Assembly (NCBI RefSeq): GCF_021172045.1
Contig: NZ_CP087164.1
Coordinates: forward strand, 2,108,001-2,172,000
Reading direction: 5' to 3'
Origin: Capillimicrobium parvum
GTDB taxonomy: Bacteria; Actinomycetota; Thermoleophilia; Solirubrobacterales; Solirubrobacteraceae
DNA length: 64,000 nucleotides
Shown here one piece after another: positions 31,427-40,427 of the stretch. The position numbers were made by a program, and so were the translations under genes. The stretch's first letter is position 1. Every line of letters starts with the position of its first letter. The notes beneath the pieces were generated by a model. It was given only the letters and a program-made list of their open reading frames with translations. It searched no databases and had not been told where the DNA came from.

Positions 31427-32869
31427 ATGGCTGCCACGGAAACCCGGGACGACACCGCGGCGATCGCCGCGCTGCACGAGTCGCTCGACGTCCAGCAGGC
31501 CGCGTTCCTCCGTGACCCGATGCCCTCCGCCGAGGTTCGCCGCGAGAGAGTCCTCGCGGTCGCGCAGATGGCGCTCGACAACCGCCTGCGAATCCGCGAG
31601 GCGGTCCGCAGCGACTTCGGATCGCACCCCGCGCTGTTTGCGGACATGGTCGAGACGCTCGGGATCGCCGGCCGGGCGGCGTACGCGGCCGAGCATCTCG
31701 AGACGTGGATGGCGCCGGAGCCGCGCGACGCGGACCCCGCGATGTACGGAACCGGCCGCGCCGAGATGCGCAGGGAGCCCAAGGGCGTCATCGGCAACAT
31801 CGTTCCCTGGAACTTCCCGTATGACCTGAGCCTCGGGCCGCTCGTGGACATGCTCGCGGGCGGCAACCGCGTGATCATCAAGCCGTCCGACGCCACCCCG
31901 GCCTGCGGCGATCTGCTGCGCGACATGGCGCGGGCGACCTTCGATCCGGACCTCGTCGACGTCGTCGTGGGCGGTCTCGACCTCGCCCGGGAGTTCCCGC
32001 GCCTGCGCTGGGATCATCTCCTGTACACGGGCAGCTCGCGCATCGGCCGCGAGGTGGCCCGGGCCGCCGCCGAGAACCTCGTCCCGGTCACCCTGGAGCT
32101 CGGGGGCAAGTGCCCGGCGGTCGTGATGCCGGATGCGGTCGACGCCCGCAGCGTCCAGCACATCGTCGGCATCAAGATGATCAAGAACGGCCAGATGTGC
32201 AACACCGTGGATCACTGCCACGTGCCGAGCGACCAGGTGGACCGGTTCGTCGATCTGGCGGCGGAGTGGGTGGCGCAGGCGGTACCGGACTACTCGACCA
32301 CCAGCGACTGCACGGGCATCATCAGCGACGCGCACCTCGACCGCGTGCTGGGCCTCATCTCGGAGGCGCGCGAGGCGGGCTGCCGCGTCGTGCAGCTCGA
32401 TCCGGGCGGCAAGGTGGATCGCGAGACCCGCCGCGTGCCGATGCACATCGTCGTCGCTCCTCCGCCCGGCATCGGCATCAGTGAGGAGGAGGTGTTCGGG
32501 CCGATCCTTCCCATTCACCCGTACGACGACGTGGACGACGCGATCCGGCACATCAACGCCGGCGAGCGCCCGCTGGGCCTCTACGTGTTCACGCACGACG
32601 AGCAGGCGGCCGAGGGCGTTCTCACCCGCACCTCCTCGGGCGGCGCCTGCATCAACGCCGCGGCCATCCAAGGAGCGCTTCCCTCACTGGGATTCGGCGG
32701 GGTGGGCAACAGCGGCACGGGCCGCCATCACGGCATCGACGGCTTCCGCGAGTTCACCAACGCGCGGGGGGTGTTCATCCGCGGCGAGGACGACCTCTGC
32801 GACCTGTTCGTGCCGCCGTACGACGAGCGCCAGCAGGCCCTGGTCGACGGGGCGCTCGAGGGCGCGTGA
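31427..32869 (+). CDS. NAD(P)-dependent aldehyde dehydrogenase (coniferyl-aldehyde-type)
   Basis: The 480-residue protein is an ALDH-superfamily enzyme that oxidises an aldehyde to an acid. NVIP-type motif IGNIVPWNFPYDLSL binds the cofactor, and IIKPSDATP follows. The general base is Glu224 in TLELGGKCPAVV, the nucleophile Cys258 in KNGQMCNTVDH, and EEEVFGPILPI marks the late conserved motif. The combination of VPWNFPYDL and a missing C-terminal extension puts it near coniferyl aldehyde dehydrogenases of about 470-480 residues. An AGGAG ribosome site lies about nine bases before ATG 31427. The preceding PucR-like regulator probably controls it. Its aldehyde could come from the FAD-dependent amine oxidase at 35556, but this is conjecture. 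Confidence 0.9.
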   Translation: MAATETRDDTAAIAALHESLDVQQAAFLRDPMPSAEVRRERVLAVAQMALDNRLRIREAVRSDFGSHPALFADMVETLGIAGRAAYAAEHLETWMAPEPRDADPAMYGTGRAEMRREPKGVIGNIVPWNFPYDLSLGPLVDMLAGGNRVIIKPSDATPACGDLLRDMARATFDPDLVDVVVGGLDLAREFPRLRWDHLLYTGSSRIGREVARAAAENLVPVTLELGGKCPAVVMPDAVDARSVQHIVGIKMIKNGQMCNTVDHCHVPSDQVDRFVDLAAEWVAQAVPDYSTTSDCTGIISDAHLDRVLGLISEAREAGCRVVQLDPGGKVDRETRRVPMHIVVAPPPGIGISEEEVFGPILPIHPYDDVDDAIRHINAGERPLGLYVFTHDEQAAEGVLTRTSSGGACINAAAIQGALPSLGFGGVGNSGTGRHHGIDGFREFTNARGVFIRGEDDLCDLFVPPYDERQQALVDGALEGA

Positions 32870-32885
32870 CCGCCGGCCGAGAATT

Positions 32886-32898
32886 GTGGGAATCCCAC
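32886..32898. promoter_or_regulatory. 13-bp dyad, possible operator
   Basis: GTGGGA and TCCCAC flank a single central A. The dyad stands 80 bases upstream of the acetoacetate-decarboxylase-family gene and just after the aldehyde dehydrogenase stop. It may be an operator or a small hairpin; one of the PucR-like regulators is a possible binder. Confidence 0.35.
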
Positions 32899-32965
32899 GA
32901 ACCCGAGGCTCGCGGCGGAGCGCGGTCTGGGCCATCCGGCCATTCGCGGTCGCTCGGTCCCGGCG

Positions 32966-32971
32966 TACGTT
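32966..32971 (+). promoter_or_regulatory. candidate -10 box of a leaderless promoter
   Basis: TACGTT ends six bases before ATG 32978, and no ribosome site precedes the ATG. The spacing would place the transcript start at or next to the start codon. No good -35 box is seen. Confidence 0.3.
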
Positions 32972-32977
32972 GCGGCC

Positions 32978-33772
32978 ATGACCGATACCGTCGTGAGGAG
33001 CGGGACGCGGCAGGGCCGCATGACGCTCGAGCGGATGGCGGGGACCATGCCCGTCCACGCGCCGATCTATCCCGAGCCGCCGTTCTACTACCGCAATCTC
33101 GAGTTGCTCGCCTGGACGTACGAGACCGACGAGGAGGCGGCGCTCGACGTCCTGCCGGACTGTCTTGAGCTGAGCCTGCCCGCCACGGCCACACTCGCCG
33201 TGCTCGATGCGCCCATCTGCACCCTCGGCTCGTACCAGGAGGCCTTCATCAGCATCGCCGCGACGTTCGAGGGCGAGCCCGTCCAGTACGTCGTCAACAA
33301 CCTCCTGACGAGCGACGCGGCGATCGCCGTCGGGCGTGAGATCTGGGGCGTGCCGAAGAAGCTCGGACACATCGAGCTGCAGAAGAACGACCAGGGCATG
33401 ATCGGCATCGTCGAGCGGCCGAAGGGCACGCGGCTGGCGACCGGCACCTTCCGCCCCGAGCGCGTCATCCCTCGCGAGTTGGCGAAGCCGTTCTCCGTGC
33501 CCCTGCTCACCCTGCGCGTGATCCCCCACCCCGAGGGACTCCCGCCCAAGGTCGAGCTGATCGAGCACTTCAGTCCGAAGACGAACAACCACAAGCTCAC
33601 CGACGAGTGGTACGAGCAGCAGTTCAGCGGCCCGGGTCACGTGAACTTCGACGTCGAGTCGGCGATGGACCCGTGGTACCGGCTGCCGGTCCGCCGCATG
33701 ATCAGCGCCTCCTACAGCGGTGGCCCGTGGAGCTTCGAGCTGCCGTGGGGCCGCATCCTCAAGACGTACTGA
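32978..33772 (+). CDS. acetoacetate decarboxylase family protein
   Basis: The 264-residue protein matches acetoacetate decarboxylase (ADC) in length and motif order. PPFYYRNLELLAWTYETDEE stands at the N-terminal side, and SYQEAFISIAATFEGEPVQY in the middle. The active site is REIWGVPKKLGHIEL, where Lys127-Lys128 match the Schiff-base lysine and its neighbour (Lys115-Lys116 of the clostridial enzyme). The family also contains enzymes with other beta-keto or dehydratase-aldolase activities, so the substrate is open. It stands alone on its strand between the aldehyde dehydrogenase and a small barrel protein, with its own likely promoter. Confidence 0.88.
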   Translation: MTDTVVRSGTRQGRMTLERMAGTMPVHAPIYPEPPFYYRNLELLAWTYETDEEAALDVLPDCLELSLPATATLAVLDAPICTLGSYQEAFISIAATFEGEPVQYVVNNLLTSDAAIAVGREIWGVPKKLGHIELQKNDQGMIGIVERPKGTRLATGTFRPERVIPRELAKPFSVPLLTLRVIPHPEGLPPKVELIEHFSPKTNNHKLTDEWYEQQFSGPGHVNFDVESAMDPWYRLPVRRMISASYSGGPWSFELPWGRILKTY

Positions 33773-34021
33773 AGGCCGGTCCGGGGCGGCGCAGACCACC
33801 GCGCCGCCGATCACCTGCTCCGCCCGCCCCGGAAGATCGCAATGGTGCTCTCGCCGTCGACGCCTACGCGGAGCACGGCGAGCGCGAGGTGTGGCCCCTC
33901 GACGCGTCGACAGGCATATGGCAGGCCACGGAGACGGCGATCGCGCTGCGTGAATCTGCCTCGAGCCAACGGGCCCGATCGGCGTAAGCTGGCCGTGGTC
34001 CGACTGCCCCAAGGAGGCAAC

Positions 34022-34309
34022 ATGTACGCACGTGTAGCGGCATTCGAGAGCGATCCCGCCAACGTCGACGATGCGATCAACATGGTTCGCTCCGAGGTGG
34101 AATCGGGCACCACGCCGGCTGGGCTCGAGGGCGCCAAGATGCTGATGCTCGTCAACCGGGAGACCGGCAAAGGCCTGGGCGTCACGCTCTTTGCGAGCGA
34201 GGAGGCGATGCGCCGCGGCGACGAGGCCCTGAACGCCATGGACCCCGGGGCGAACGAGCGCCGCACATCGGTCGAGTTCTACGAAGTGCCCGTGCAGACG
34301 GTCAGCTGA
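34022..34309 (+). CDS. small dimeric alpha/beta-barrel (ABM-like) protein
   Basis: The 95-residue protein MYARVAAFESDPANVDDAIN has the ferredoxin-like alpha/beta pattern of antibiotic-biosynthesis-monooxygenase-type (ABM) domains. A first strand and helix are followed by AKMLMLVNRETGKGLGVTLF, a helix with EEAMRRGDEALNAM, and the last strand SVEFYEVPVQT. Members are heme- or cofactor-free oxygenases or simple binding proteins. ATG 34022 is secured by an AAGGAGG ribosome site six bases upstream, the best one in the window. The 249-base gap before it (33773-34021) shows no recognisable gene. It is convergent with the frameshifted gene at 34463. Confidence 0.82.
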   Translation: MYARVAAFESDPANVDDAINMVRSEVESGTTPAGLEGAKMLMLVNRETGKGLGVTLFASEEAMRRGDEALNAMDPGANERRTSVEFYEVPVQTVS

Positions 34310-34462
34310 CGACGGCCAGACGGTCGCGCCGGGAGTCGGTGCTCAGGACGGCGAGGCCCACGCGATGCGTTGGCGTGCGGCAGGCTCGAGAGCAAGCCCG
34401 GCGACGTCTCCGTTCCCGCCGCGTTGCTCCAACTCGACGGAGTCTGCCCGAAGGTGCGGCCG

Positions 34463-35569
34463 TCACGAGACGTCCTCGGTACAGCTCACTCGCGTCGCTT
34501 TGCGCCGGTCCAGCTCCGCCAGAAACTCGAAGGGATCGTAGTAGGCCTCGGGGTCGATGAAGCCCGGCCTGGGTGCGGCCATGGCGGGCCAGCAGATGCG
34601 CGCCCACGGCGGCGGGAACGCCGGTCATCCGCGCTGGCCCGCTGTGTCCGCAGTGGGTCGGGTGACTGACGTCGTAGACGCGCCGCACCCGCTGCCCCTC
34701 GTGCATCGCGAGCACCTCGACCTGCACGAACAGCATCCACGGGCCATCATCACGTTGCCCCCCGAGGCGATCCCAGATCGACTGTCTCGTCACCGCCATG
34801 CGGTCCGCGGCCAGCAGGCCATAGCGGCCGAGCACCCGCATGTCGTCCATGATCTCCGGCCGCCAGCTTCCGCGGACCGCGCAGTAGCGCAGCGTCGGGA
34901 AGTTTCGCGGCAACGTCGAGACCTCGGGTGCGGCAGGTAGTAGACCCGTTGTGGGCCGACGGGATCGGCGAACGTCACCAGACGGGAGCCGTCCAGGAAC
35001 GCGGCCCGCTCGAAGCGGCCGTTCTGGAAGAACCCGCGGGTCTCGCAGTTTTCGGAGGTCTCCCACAGGATCGTGTCGAGCAGACCCGGCGTGGGCGCGA
35101 TCGTGCGGAAGCTGACCCACGAGATGTGCACCTCCGCGATCTCCTCGAGCTCTTCGGCGGCGTGGCGGACGAGGACGTTCGACAGGCCCGGGGTCGCGCC
35201 GAGCCCGGAGATCGCCGTGATGCCGGCCTCCCGGGCGGCGCGCGCCTGCGCGTCCGTCGGCTCGGATATGAGGTCCGCGTAGTCGACGCGCGCCTCGATG
35301 GCCAGGTCGATGACGGTGTCGAACAGCACGAAGCTCGTGCAGTTCATCAGCACGTCGGCCCCTTCGAGCAGCGCGAGGGCGGCCTCGCGATCGTGGAGGT
35401 CCAGGCCGACCGCCCGGATGCCGGCGCCGTCGAACTCGTCCACGAGCGTACGCGCCCGCCCTTCGTCGAGGTCGGCGACGACGAGCTCATCGAACGCTCC
35501 GTCCCGAGCGAGGTCGCGGGTCACCTCGCTGCCGACCTCGCCGGCGCCGCCGAGGATGACCGCCTTCAT
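34463..35569 (-). pseudogene. saccharopine-dehydrogenase-like gene broken by two compensating frameshifts
   Basis: The start MKAVILGGAGEVGSEVTRDL is the Rossmann NAD(P)-binding motif of saccharopine-dehydrogenase-like reductases. Coding proceeds to VGPQRVYYLPHP, where one base is missing at about 34926 (CACCCGAGG for an expected CACCCGGAGG). The protein continues in another frame from EVSTLPRNFPTLRYCAVRG to VPAAVGAHLLAR. A gain of one base near 34586 returns it to the first frame for GFIDPEAYYDPFEFLAELD and a stop at 34463. The shifts cancel and no codon between is degenerate, so decay is recent, or both are sequencing errors. As read, the longest product is 259 residues and lacks the C-terminal third. 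Its 5' end overlaps the divergent FAD oxidoreductase. Confidence 0.8.
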
Positions 35570-37001
35570 CGCGCGCGCGCTGTGGCTCGATCAGGCCGAT
35601 GCGCCGGCGCTCGCCGACGTAGATGTGGTCCCGCCTCCGTCCCGCGCGGACGTCTGCATCGTGGGTGGCGGCTTCACCGGTCTGTGGACGGCGATCCACC
35701 TCAGGCAGGCCGATCCATCCCTTGACGTCGTCGTCGTGGAGGCGGGGACGTGCGGCGGGCAGGCGAGCGGGCGCAACGGCGGCTTCGTCATGACGGCCTG
35801 GTCGAAGTTCGCGACGCTGCAGAAGGTCTGCGGCACCGACGACGCCCGTTTCTATGCCCACACGGTCGAGCGGGCGGTGACCGACATCGGCGCGTTCTGC
35901 GACGCACAGGGCATCGACGCGCATTTCCGTCAGGGCGGGTGGCTGTGGACGGCCACCAACCGCGCCCAGATCGACGCGTGGAGGTACACCGTCGACCAGC
36001 TCGCGGCGGTCGGTGGGAGCCCGTACGAACTGCTGGAGTCCGACGAGGTGGCTCGTCGGTCCGGCTCGCCCGCCCACCTCGCCGGGATCTTCGAGGCCGC
36101 GCCCGCGGCGATCCATCCGGGCCGGCTGGTCGTCGGGCTGGCGGACGTGGCGCGCCGCCTGGGGGTGACGATCGTGGAAGGGTGCTCGATGACCGAGCTG
36201 CGCGGTGGCGCCACACCCGAAGTGATCACGCCGCGCGGGAGCATCCGCGCAGACAAGGTGGTGCTGGCGATCAGCGCGTGGTCGACGGCGATCCCCGAGA
36301 TCCGCCGCTCGCTGATCGTCATCGCGAGCGACGTCATCGCCACCGACCCGATTCCCCGCCGCCTCTCCGCGATCGGCTGGGCGCCCGGGCTGTCCATCTC
36401 CGACAGCCGCCGCCTCGTCAACTACTACCGGACGACGGACGACGGCCGCGTCGCCTTCGGCAAGGGCGGTGGGGGCCTCGCACTCGGGTCGCGCATCAGC
36501 GACGCCTTCAACCGGTCGCCCGCTGCCGCGCGGGACGTGACGGCCCAGTTCCAGCGGATCTACCCGATGCTGAGCGATGTGCCGATCGACCGGCACTGGC
36601 GCGGGGCGGTCGACTACTCGGCGACCGGCCTGCCGTTCGTCGGACCGCTCGCCAAGCAGCCGCGGATCCTCGTCGCGGCGGGCTTCTCCGGCAACGGCGT
36701 CGGGCCGTCCTACGTCGCCGCCACCGCGCTGACCGATCTCGCGCTCGAGCGCGACGTCGAGCGGGTGCCCGAGAGCATGCGCATGCCGCGGGGCGCGCGT
36801 ATGCCGCCCGAGCCGGTGCGCTACCTCGCCGGCCGCGTCGTGCGCGAGGCGGTGCGGCGCAAGGAGGATGCGGAGGACCTGGGCCGCATGCCGGGCCGCG
36901 TCCTCTCCATGGTCGCATCGCTGGACCCGACGAGCTTCACCGACGTCGGGCCTGTGAACGGCGGCAACGGAGCCTCCGCGCCGGCGAGCGCCCGCCGATG
37001 A
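35556..37001 (+). CDS. FAD-dependent oxidoreductase (DAO family, amine or amino-acid type)
   Basis: The 481-residue protein is a D-amino-acid-oxidase-superfamily enzyme that oxidises a C-N bond with FAD. The N-terminus ALWLDQADAPALADV is typical of the OrdL/gamma-glutamylputrescine-oxidase branch. The FAD-binding GGG motif is VCIVGGGFTGLWTAIHL at about residues 30-50, then CGGQASGRNGGFV. The C-terminal binding part is GLPFVGPLAKQP and AAGFSGNGVGPSYVAA. An extra tail of about 60 residues after the conserved end is Arg/Pro-rich. ATG 35556 keeps the conserved N-terminus but lies inside the first codons of the gene on the other strand, so the 5' ends of the two genes overlap by 14 bases. The amine substrate is unknown. 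Confidence 0.87.
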   Translation: MTAFIARALWLDQADAPALADVDVVPPPSRADVCIVGGGFTGLWTAIHLRQADPSLDVVVVEAGTCGGQASGRNGGFVMTAWSKFATLQKVCGTDDARFYAHTVERAVTDIGAFCDAQGIDAHFRQGGWLWTATNRAQIDAWRYTVDQLAAVGGSPYELLESDEVARRSGSPAHLAGIFEAAPAAIHPGRLVVGLADVARRLGVTIVEGCSMTELRGGATPEVITPRGSIRADKVVLAISAWSTAIPEIRRSLIVIASDVIATDPIPRRLSAIGWAPGLSISDSRRLVNYYRTTDDGRVAFGKGGGGLALGSRISDAFNRSPAAARDVTAQFQRIYPMLSDVPIDRHWRGAVDYSATGLPFVGPLAKQPRILVAAGFSGNGVGPSYVAATALTDLALERDVERVPESMRMPRGARMPPEPVRYLAGRVVREAVRRKEDAEDLGRMPGRVLSMVASLDPTSFTDVGPVNGGNGASAPASARR

Positions 37002-37032
37002 TCGGCTGACGGCGGGTGCGAGACCCGCGCGG

Positions 37033-39060
37033 TCAGGCCGGCGCGACGGTGACGGGCACGCCGGTCATCGTCGGCATCCCGGTGGCCGGGTCGACCGCGT
37101 CGCCGGAGACGAGCGCCGCGGCGTTGGCCTCGACGAACCCGTGCGGCGTCGAGACGGTTCCCCGGACCGCGCGACCGTCGAGGCGGGCCACCGTGCGCAA
37201 CTCGCCGTGGGCGCTGGAGACGACGATCGGGTCGCCGTCGGCGATCCCGCGTTGTGCGGCGTCGTCGGGATGCAGCACGGATCCGGGCTGGGCGGACCGC
37301 GCGAGGCCGTGGCCGTCGGCAAGTGTCGAGTTGTTCTTGCGAAGCTGGCGGCGGTTCGTCAGCAGCAGTTCCGCGGGTCGGGACTCGGGGTCGCGGGTTC
37401 GCGCGAGCTCGTCGATCAGCATCGCCGGGGCCAGGCGCAGGCGCTGATCCGGCAGGGCGGCGTGGATCCAGCCGTGCGGGCGCTCCGGCGTGACGACCGC
37501 GTTCGTCGTGGCATGCAGCGCGCGCCAGCGGTCGGCGTCAGATCCGTAGAGGGCGTCGAGGACCGCGGCCTCGGAGGCGGCGCCGGGATCGCGCCGCGCG
37601 GCGGGGTCCAGGCCGAGGCGCGCGCCCAGTTCGCGCAGGATCCACCACGTCGGACGGCGGTCCGCGCCCGGGGCGAACACGCGCTCGCTGTACTGGCTGA
37701 AGGATCGCAGCGCGTAGAGCTCGCTGCCGGTCGGGATGTCGGCCCGCTCGAGCTGGCCGGCGGCGGGGAGCACGTGGGTCGCCAGCGCCGTGACGTCGTT
37801 GTCGATGACGTCGACGACCGCGAGCACGTCGAGCTTCGCCAGTGCTCGCGCGACGCGCTGGGGCTGTGGCCACGCGATCAGCGGATTTCCTCCGAGCACG
37901 ACCAGAGCTCGTAGGTTGCCCGACTCGATCTCGTCAACGGCCGCGGCGCAGGGCATCTCCCCGAAGCGCTCCGGGAGCTCCGGCCGGCTGGCCGGGCCGG
38001 GTCCGGGCGTGCCGTCCCGCGGCTCCCAGGTCTGCCGGTGCGTCTGATTCAGGTAGCCGGGGTTGAACCACATCCCCCCAGGGCGGTCCAGCGACCCGGT
38101 GACGGCGCACACCATCCAGGTCAGCCACAACGTGACGTTCGCCTTGTCGGAGAAGTTGAGCCCCGTGCCGGTGACCATCGACACGCGACCGGTTGCGCGG
38201 ATCTTCGTCAGCAGCTCGACGACGCGCTCGCCCGGGATGCCCGTGCCGCGGGTGCAACGCTCGAGCGTGAACGGTTCGACGGCGGCCGCGAGAGCGTCGA
38301 CGCCGGTCGTGTGGCGCTCGAGATAGGAGCGGTCGGCACCGTGGCGCAGGAGCTCGCGAACGAGATATCCCATCAGCAGGTAGTCGGAGCCCGGCCGCGG
38401 CGCAAGGTGCACCGTGGCGACGTCGGCGCTCTCGGTGCGCCGCGGGTCGATGACCCACAGTTCCCCGTCGGTGGCCCACCGCCGCAACCACTCCTTGGGT
38501 CGCGGGATGTTCATGGTGTGCCCGTGCGACGCCATGGGATTGGTGCCGACGAGCACGGTCAGACGCGTGTCGAGGTCGGGGACCGGGAGCAGCCAGGGGT
38601 GTCCGACGACCAGCTCCGCCACCAGACAGACTGCCGGGCAGTCGACGGTCAGCGACGTGTACCACTGGCGTGAGCCCAGGTGCGCGAGGATCGCGGGACC
38701 AGCGCCGACGGCGGCCGACTCCACGTAGTGCGCGGTCCCCTTGTACATGCCGACCGCCGAGGGACCGGTCTCGGCCACCACCGTCTCGATCGCGCCGGCG
38801 AGGTGATCCAGCGCCTCGTCCCAGCCGGCCGACGCGCGCTGCTCGCCGCGGCCGATGAGCGGTTCATCGAGCCGGTCCGGATGGTGGTGATGGGCGCCGA
38901 GCGCGCGCCCCTTGGGACAGAGGTAGCCCCGCGAGACCGGGTGATCTCGATCGCCGCGGACGTCGATCACGCGGTCGCCCGCGGCCGTCACGATCGCGCC
39001 GCAGGCAGCGTTGCACAGCCGGCAGAACGTTCGATGGCGCGTCGGCAGGTCGTCGGTCAT
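37033..39060 (-). CDS. molybdopterin-dependent oxidoreductase (formate-dehydrogenase/nitrate-reductase type)
   Basis: The 675-residue protein belongs to the DMSO-reductase family, with a bis-MGD molybdenum cofactor and one 4Fe-4S cluster. The cluster cysteines are Cys13, Cys16, Cys20 and Cys48 (FCRLCNAACG and YLCPKGRALG). The molybdopterin-binding region has WDEALDHLAGAIE, DPRRTESADVATVHLAPRPG, then GGNPLIAWPQPQ. The C-terminal molydopterin-binding domain has LLLTNRRQLRKNNS and DAAQRGIADGDPIVV. The window contains no partner subunit, chaperone or cofactor gene. There is no twin-arginine signal, so it acts in the cytoplasm. It is convergent with the FAD oxidoreductase and divergent from the sugar ABC operon. 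Substrate is unknown. Confidence 0.88.
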   Translation of the reverse strand: MTDDLPTRHRTFCRLCNAACGAIVTAAGDRVIDVRGDRDHPVSRGYLCPKGRALGAHHHHPDRLDEPLIGRGEQRASAGWDEALDHLAGAIETVVAETGPSAVGMYKGTAHYVESAAVGAGPAILAHLGSRQWYTSLTVDCPAVCLVAELVVGHPWLLPVPDLDTRLTVLVGTNPMASHGHTMNIPRPKEWLRRWATDGELWVIDPRRTESADVATVHLAPRPGSDYLLMGYLVRELLRHGADRSYLERHTTGVDALAAAVEPFTLERCTRGTGIPGERVVELLTKIRATGRVSMVTGTGLNFSDKANVTLWLTWMVCAVTGSLDRPGGMWFNPGYLNQTHRQTWEPRDGTPGPGPASRPELPERFGEMPCAAAVDEIESGNLRALVVLGGNPLIAWPQPQRVARALAKLDVLAVVDVIDNDVTALATHVLPAAGQLERADIPTGSELYALRSFSQYSERVFAPGADRRPTWWILRELGARLGLDPAARRDPGAASEAAVLDALYGSDADRWRALHATTNAVVTPERPHGWIHAALPDQRLRLAPAMLIDELARTRDPESRPAELLLTNRRQLRKNNSTLADGHGLARSAQPGSVLHPDDAAQRGIADGDPIVVSSAHGELRTVARLDGRAVRGTVSTPHGFVEANAAALVSGDAVDPATGMPTMTGVPVTVAPA

Positions 39061-39224
39061 GGGCGCACCGTAGATGCTCGATGACGGGCGCGGGCCAGGC
39101 TCTCATACGGATGAACCAAGAGCTCTGTGCCGTTCATAGTCGAAGCGAAGTGGGCCGTCACGGCGCCGCAGTTACGGTCGAAAACCCACTGATTTGCGGG
39201 TCACGCCTACTGCGAGGATCGACG

Positions 39225-40427
39225 ATGTTGCGACGACGGACGTCCCTGGCCATGCCTCTGCTGCTGCTCGCGCTCCTGGTCGGATGCGGCAGCAGCAGCG
39301 ACGGAGGGTCCACCCAGTCGAGCGCGGCGAGCACCGGCTCGACGTCCGCGACCGGCACGGAGGTGGCCGCCAAGAGCGCGGAGTGCTCCAAGCCGAACGT
39401 GATCTCCCAGTCCGACTGGAACCAGGGCGCCAAGCGGCTGCCGGCGGTCCCGGCCGGCTCGGTCGACGGCAAGCGCATCGCCTACATCGGCTTCGGCCAG
39501 GACAACGCGTGGTCGGGCGGCAACAACGGCCTGGGCACGTTCACCGGCGTCCTCTGCGAGGCGCAGGCCAACGGCGCGGACGCGAAGTTCATCGGACCGC
39601 CGTCGTTCGACGCCCAGGTGCAGTTCCAGCTGGTCTCCGATCTCGCGGTCAGCAAGAACTACGACGGCCTGGTGATCACGCCGAACGACTCGACCAGCAT
39701 CGCTCCGGCGATCAAGCAGCTCGTCGCCGCGGGCGTTCCGGTCGTCAGCACGCTGCAGCCCGCGGGCCCGAACGTGCTCTCGATGGAGAACCAGATCCCG
39801 GGGATGAACGGGAACGTCATCGAGGACCTGACGGTCAACGCGCAAGCCATGGCCGACGGCGTCATCGACGCGTGCAAGGCGCACGACCCGTGCAACGTCA
39901 TCGTCATCTGGGGCGTACGCGCACTGGCCTTCGACAAGGTCAAGCCGGAGATCTTCCAGAAGAGGCTCGCGGGGCATCCCAACATCAAGATCGTCTGCGA
40001 GGCGGATGGCGGTTACGATCAGGACGTCGGCCGGACCGCGGCCGCGGACTGCCTTCAGGCCCACCCCGACGTCAACGTCCTGGCGTCACAGGCTGATCAG
40101 CAGACGCGAGGCGCCGAGCGCTCGCTCGATGCCGCCGGCCTCAAGTTCGGCCTGGGCAAGAACGACGTGAAGATCGTCAGCTCGTACGGAACCGTCTACG
40201 GCGTCGAGCAGGTTCGCAAGGGCAAGTGGCTGCAGACCACGTACAACCGGGCCCAGTCCATCGGCGCGGCGGCCACGCGCATCGTGTTGCTCGACATCGC
40301 CGGCAAGAAGATCCCCGACAACCTGCGCTTCATCGTGCAGGACCGGGACATGGACAAGGTGCCGAACCGGCTGACCAAGGCGGTCCTCGACGCGCATCCC
40401 GAGATCAAGGGGCAGTGGGAGGGGTGA
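39225..40427 (+). CDS. sugar-type ABC transporter substrate-binding lipoprotein
   Basis: The 400-residue protein begins with a lipoprotein signal, RRRTSLAMPLLLLALLVGCG, whose LVGC lipobox places the mature N-terminus at Cys20. A Ser/Gly/Thr-rich spacer of about 35 residues follows. The remainder is a periplasmic-binding-protein type I fold (Peripla_BP_4): IAYIGFGQDNAWSGGNNGLG, NYDGLVITPNDSTSIAPAIK and AAGVPVVSTLQPAG in the first lobe, VNVLASQADQQTRGAERSL in the second. The ligand is probably a sugar or related compound, judged only by family. ATG 39225 has a GAGG ribosome site. The stop overlaps the GTG of the ATPase gene. The 164-base gap to the divergent oxidoreductase should hold the promoter. 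Confidence 0.88.
   Translation: MLRRRTSLAMPLLLLALLVGCGSSSDGGSTQSSAASTGSTSATGTEVAAKSAECSKPNVISQSDWNQGAKRLPAVPAGSVDGKRIAYIGFGQDNAWSGGNNGLGTFTGVLCEAQANGADAKFIGPPSFDAQVQFQLVSDLAVSKNYDGLVITPNDSTSIAPAIKQLVAAGVPVVSTLQPAGPNVLSMENQIPGMNGNVIEDLTVNAQAMADGVIDACKAHDPCNVIVIWGVRALAFDKVKPEIFQKRLAGHPNIKIVCEADGGYDQDVGRTAAADCLQAHPDVNVLASQADQQTRGAERSLDAAGLKFGLGKNDVKIVSSYGTVYGVEQVRKGKWLQTTYNRAQSIGAAATRIVLLDIAGKKIPDNLRFIVQDRDMDKVPNRLTKAVLDAHPEIKGQWEG

Noticed and set aside
33773-34021. Small gene upstream of the ABM-like protein (frame open from 33842)
   Set aside because: The extra residues are low-complexity Arg/Ser-rich, and the excellent ribosome site is at 34022; no other gene could be supported in this gap.
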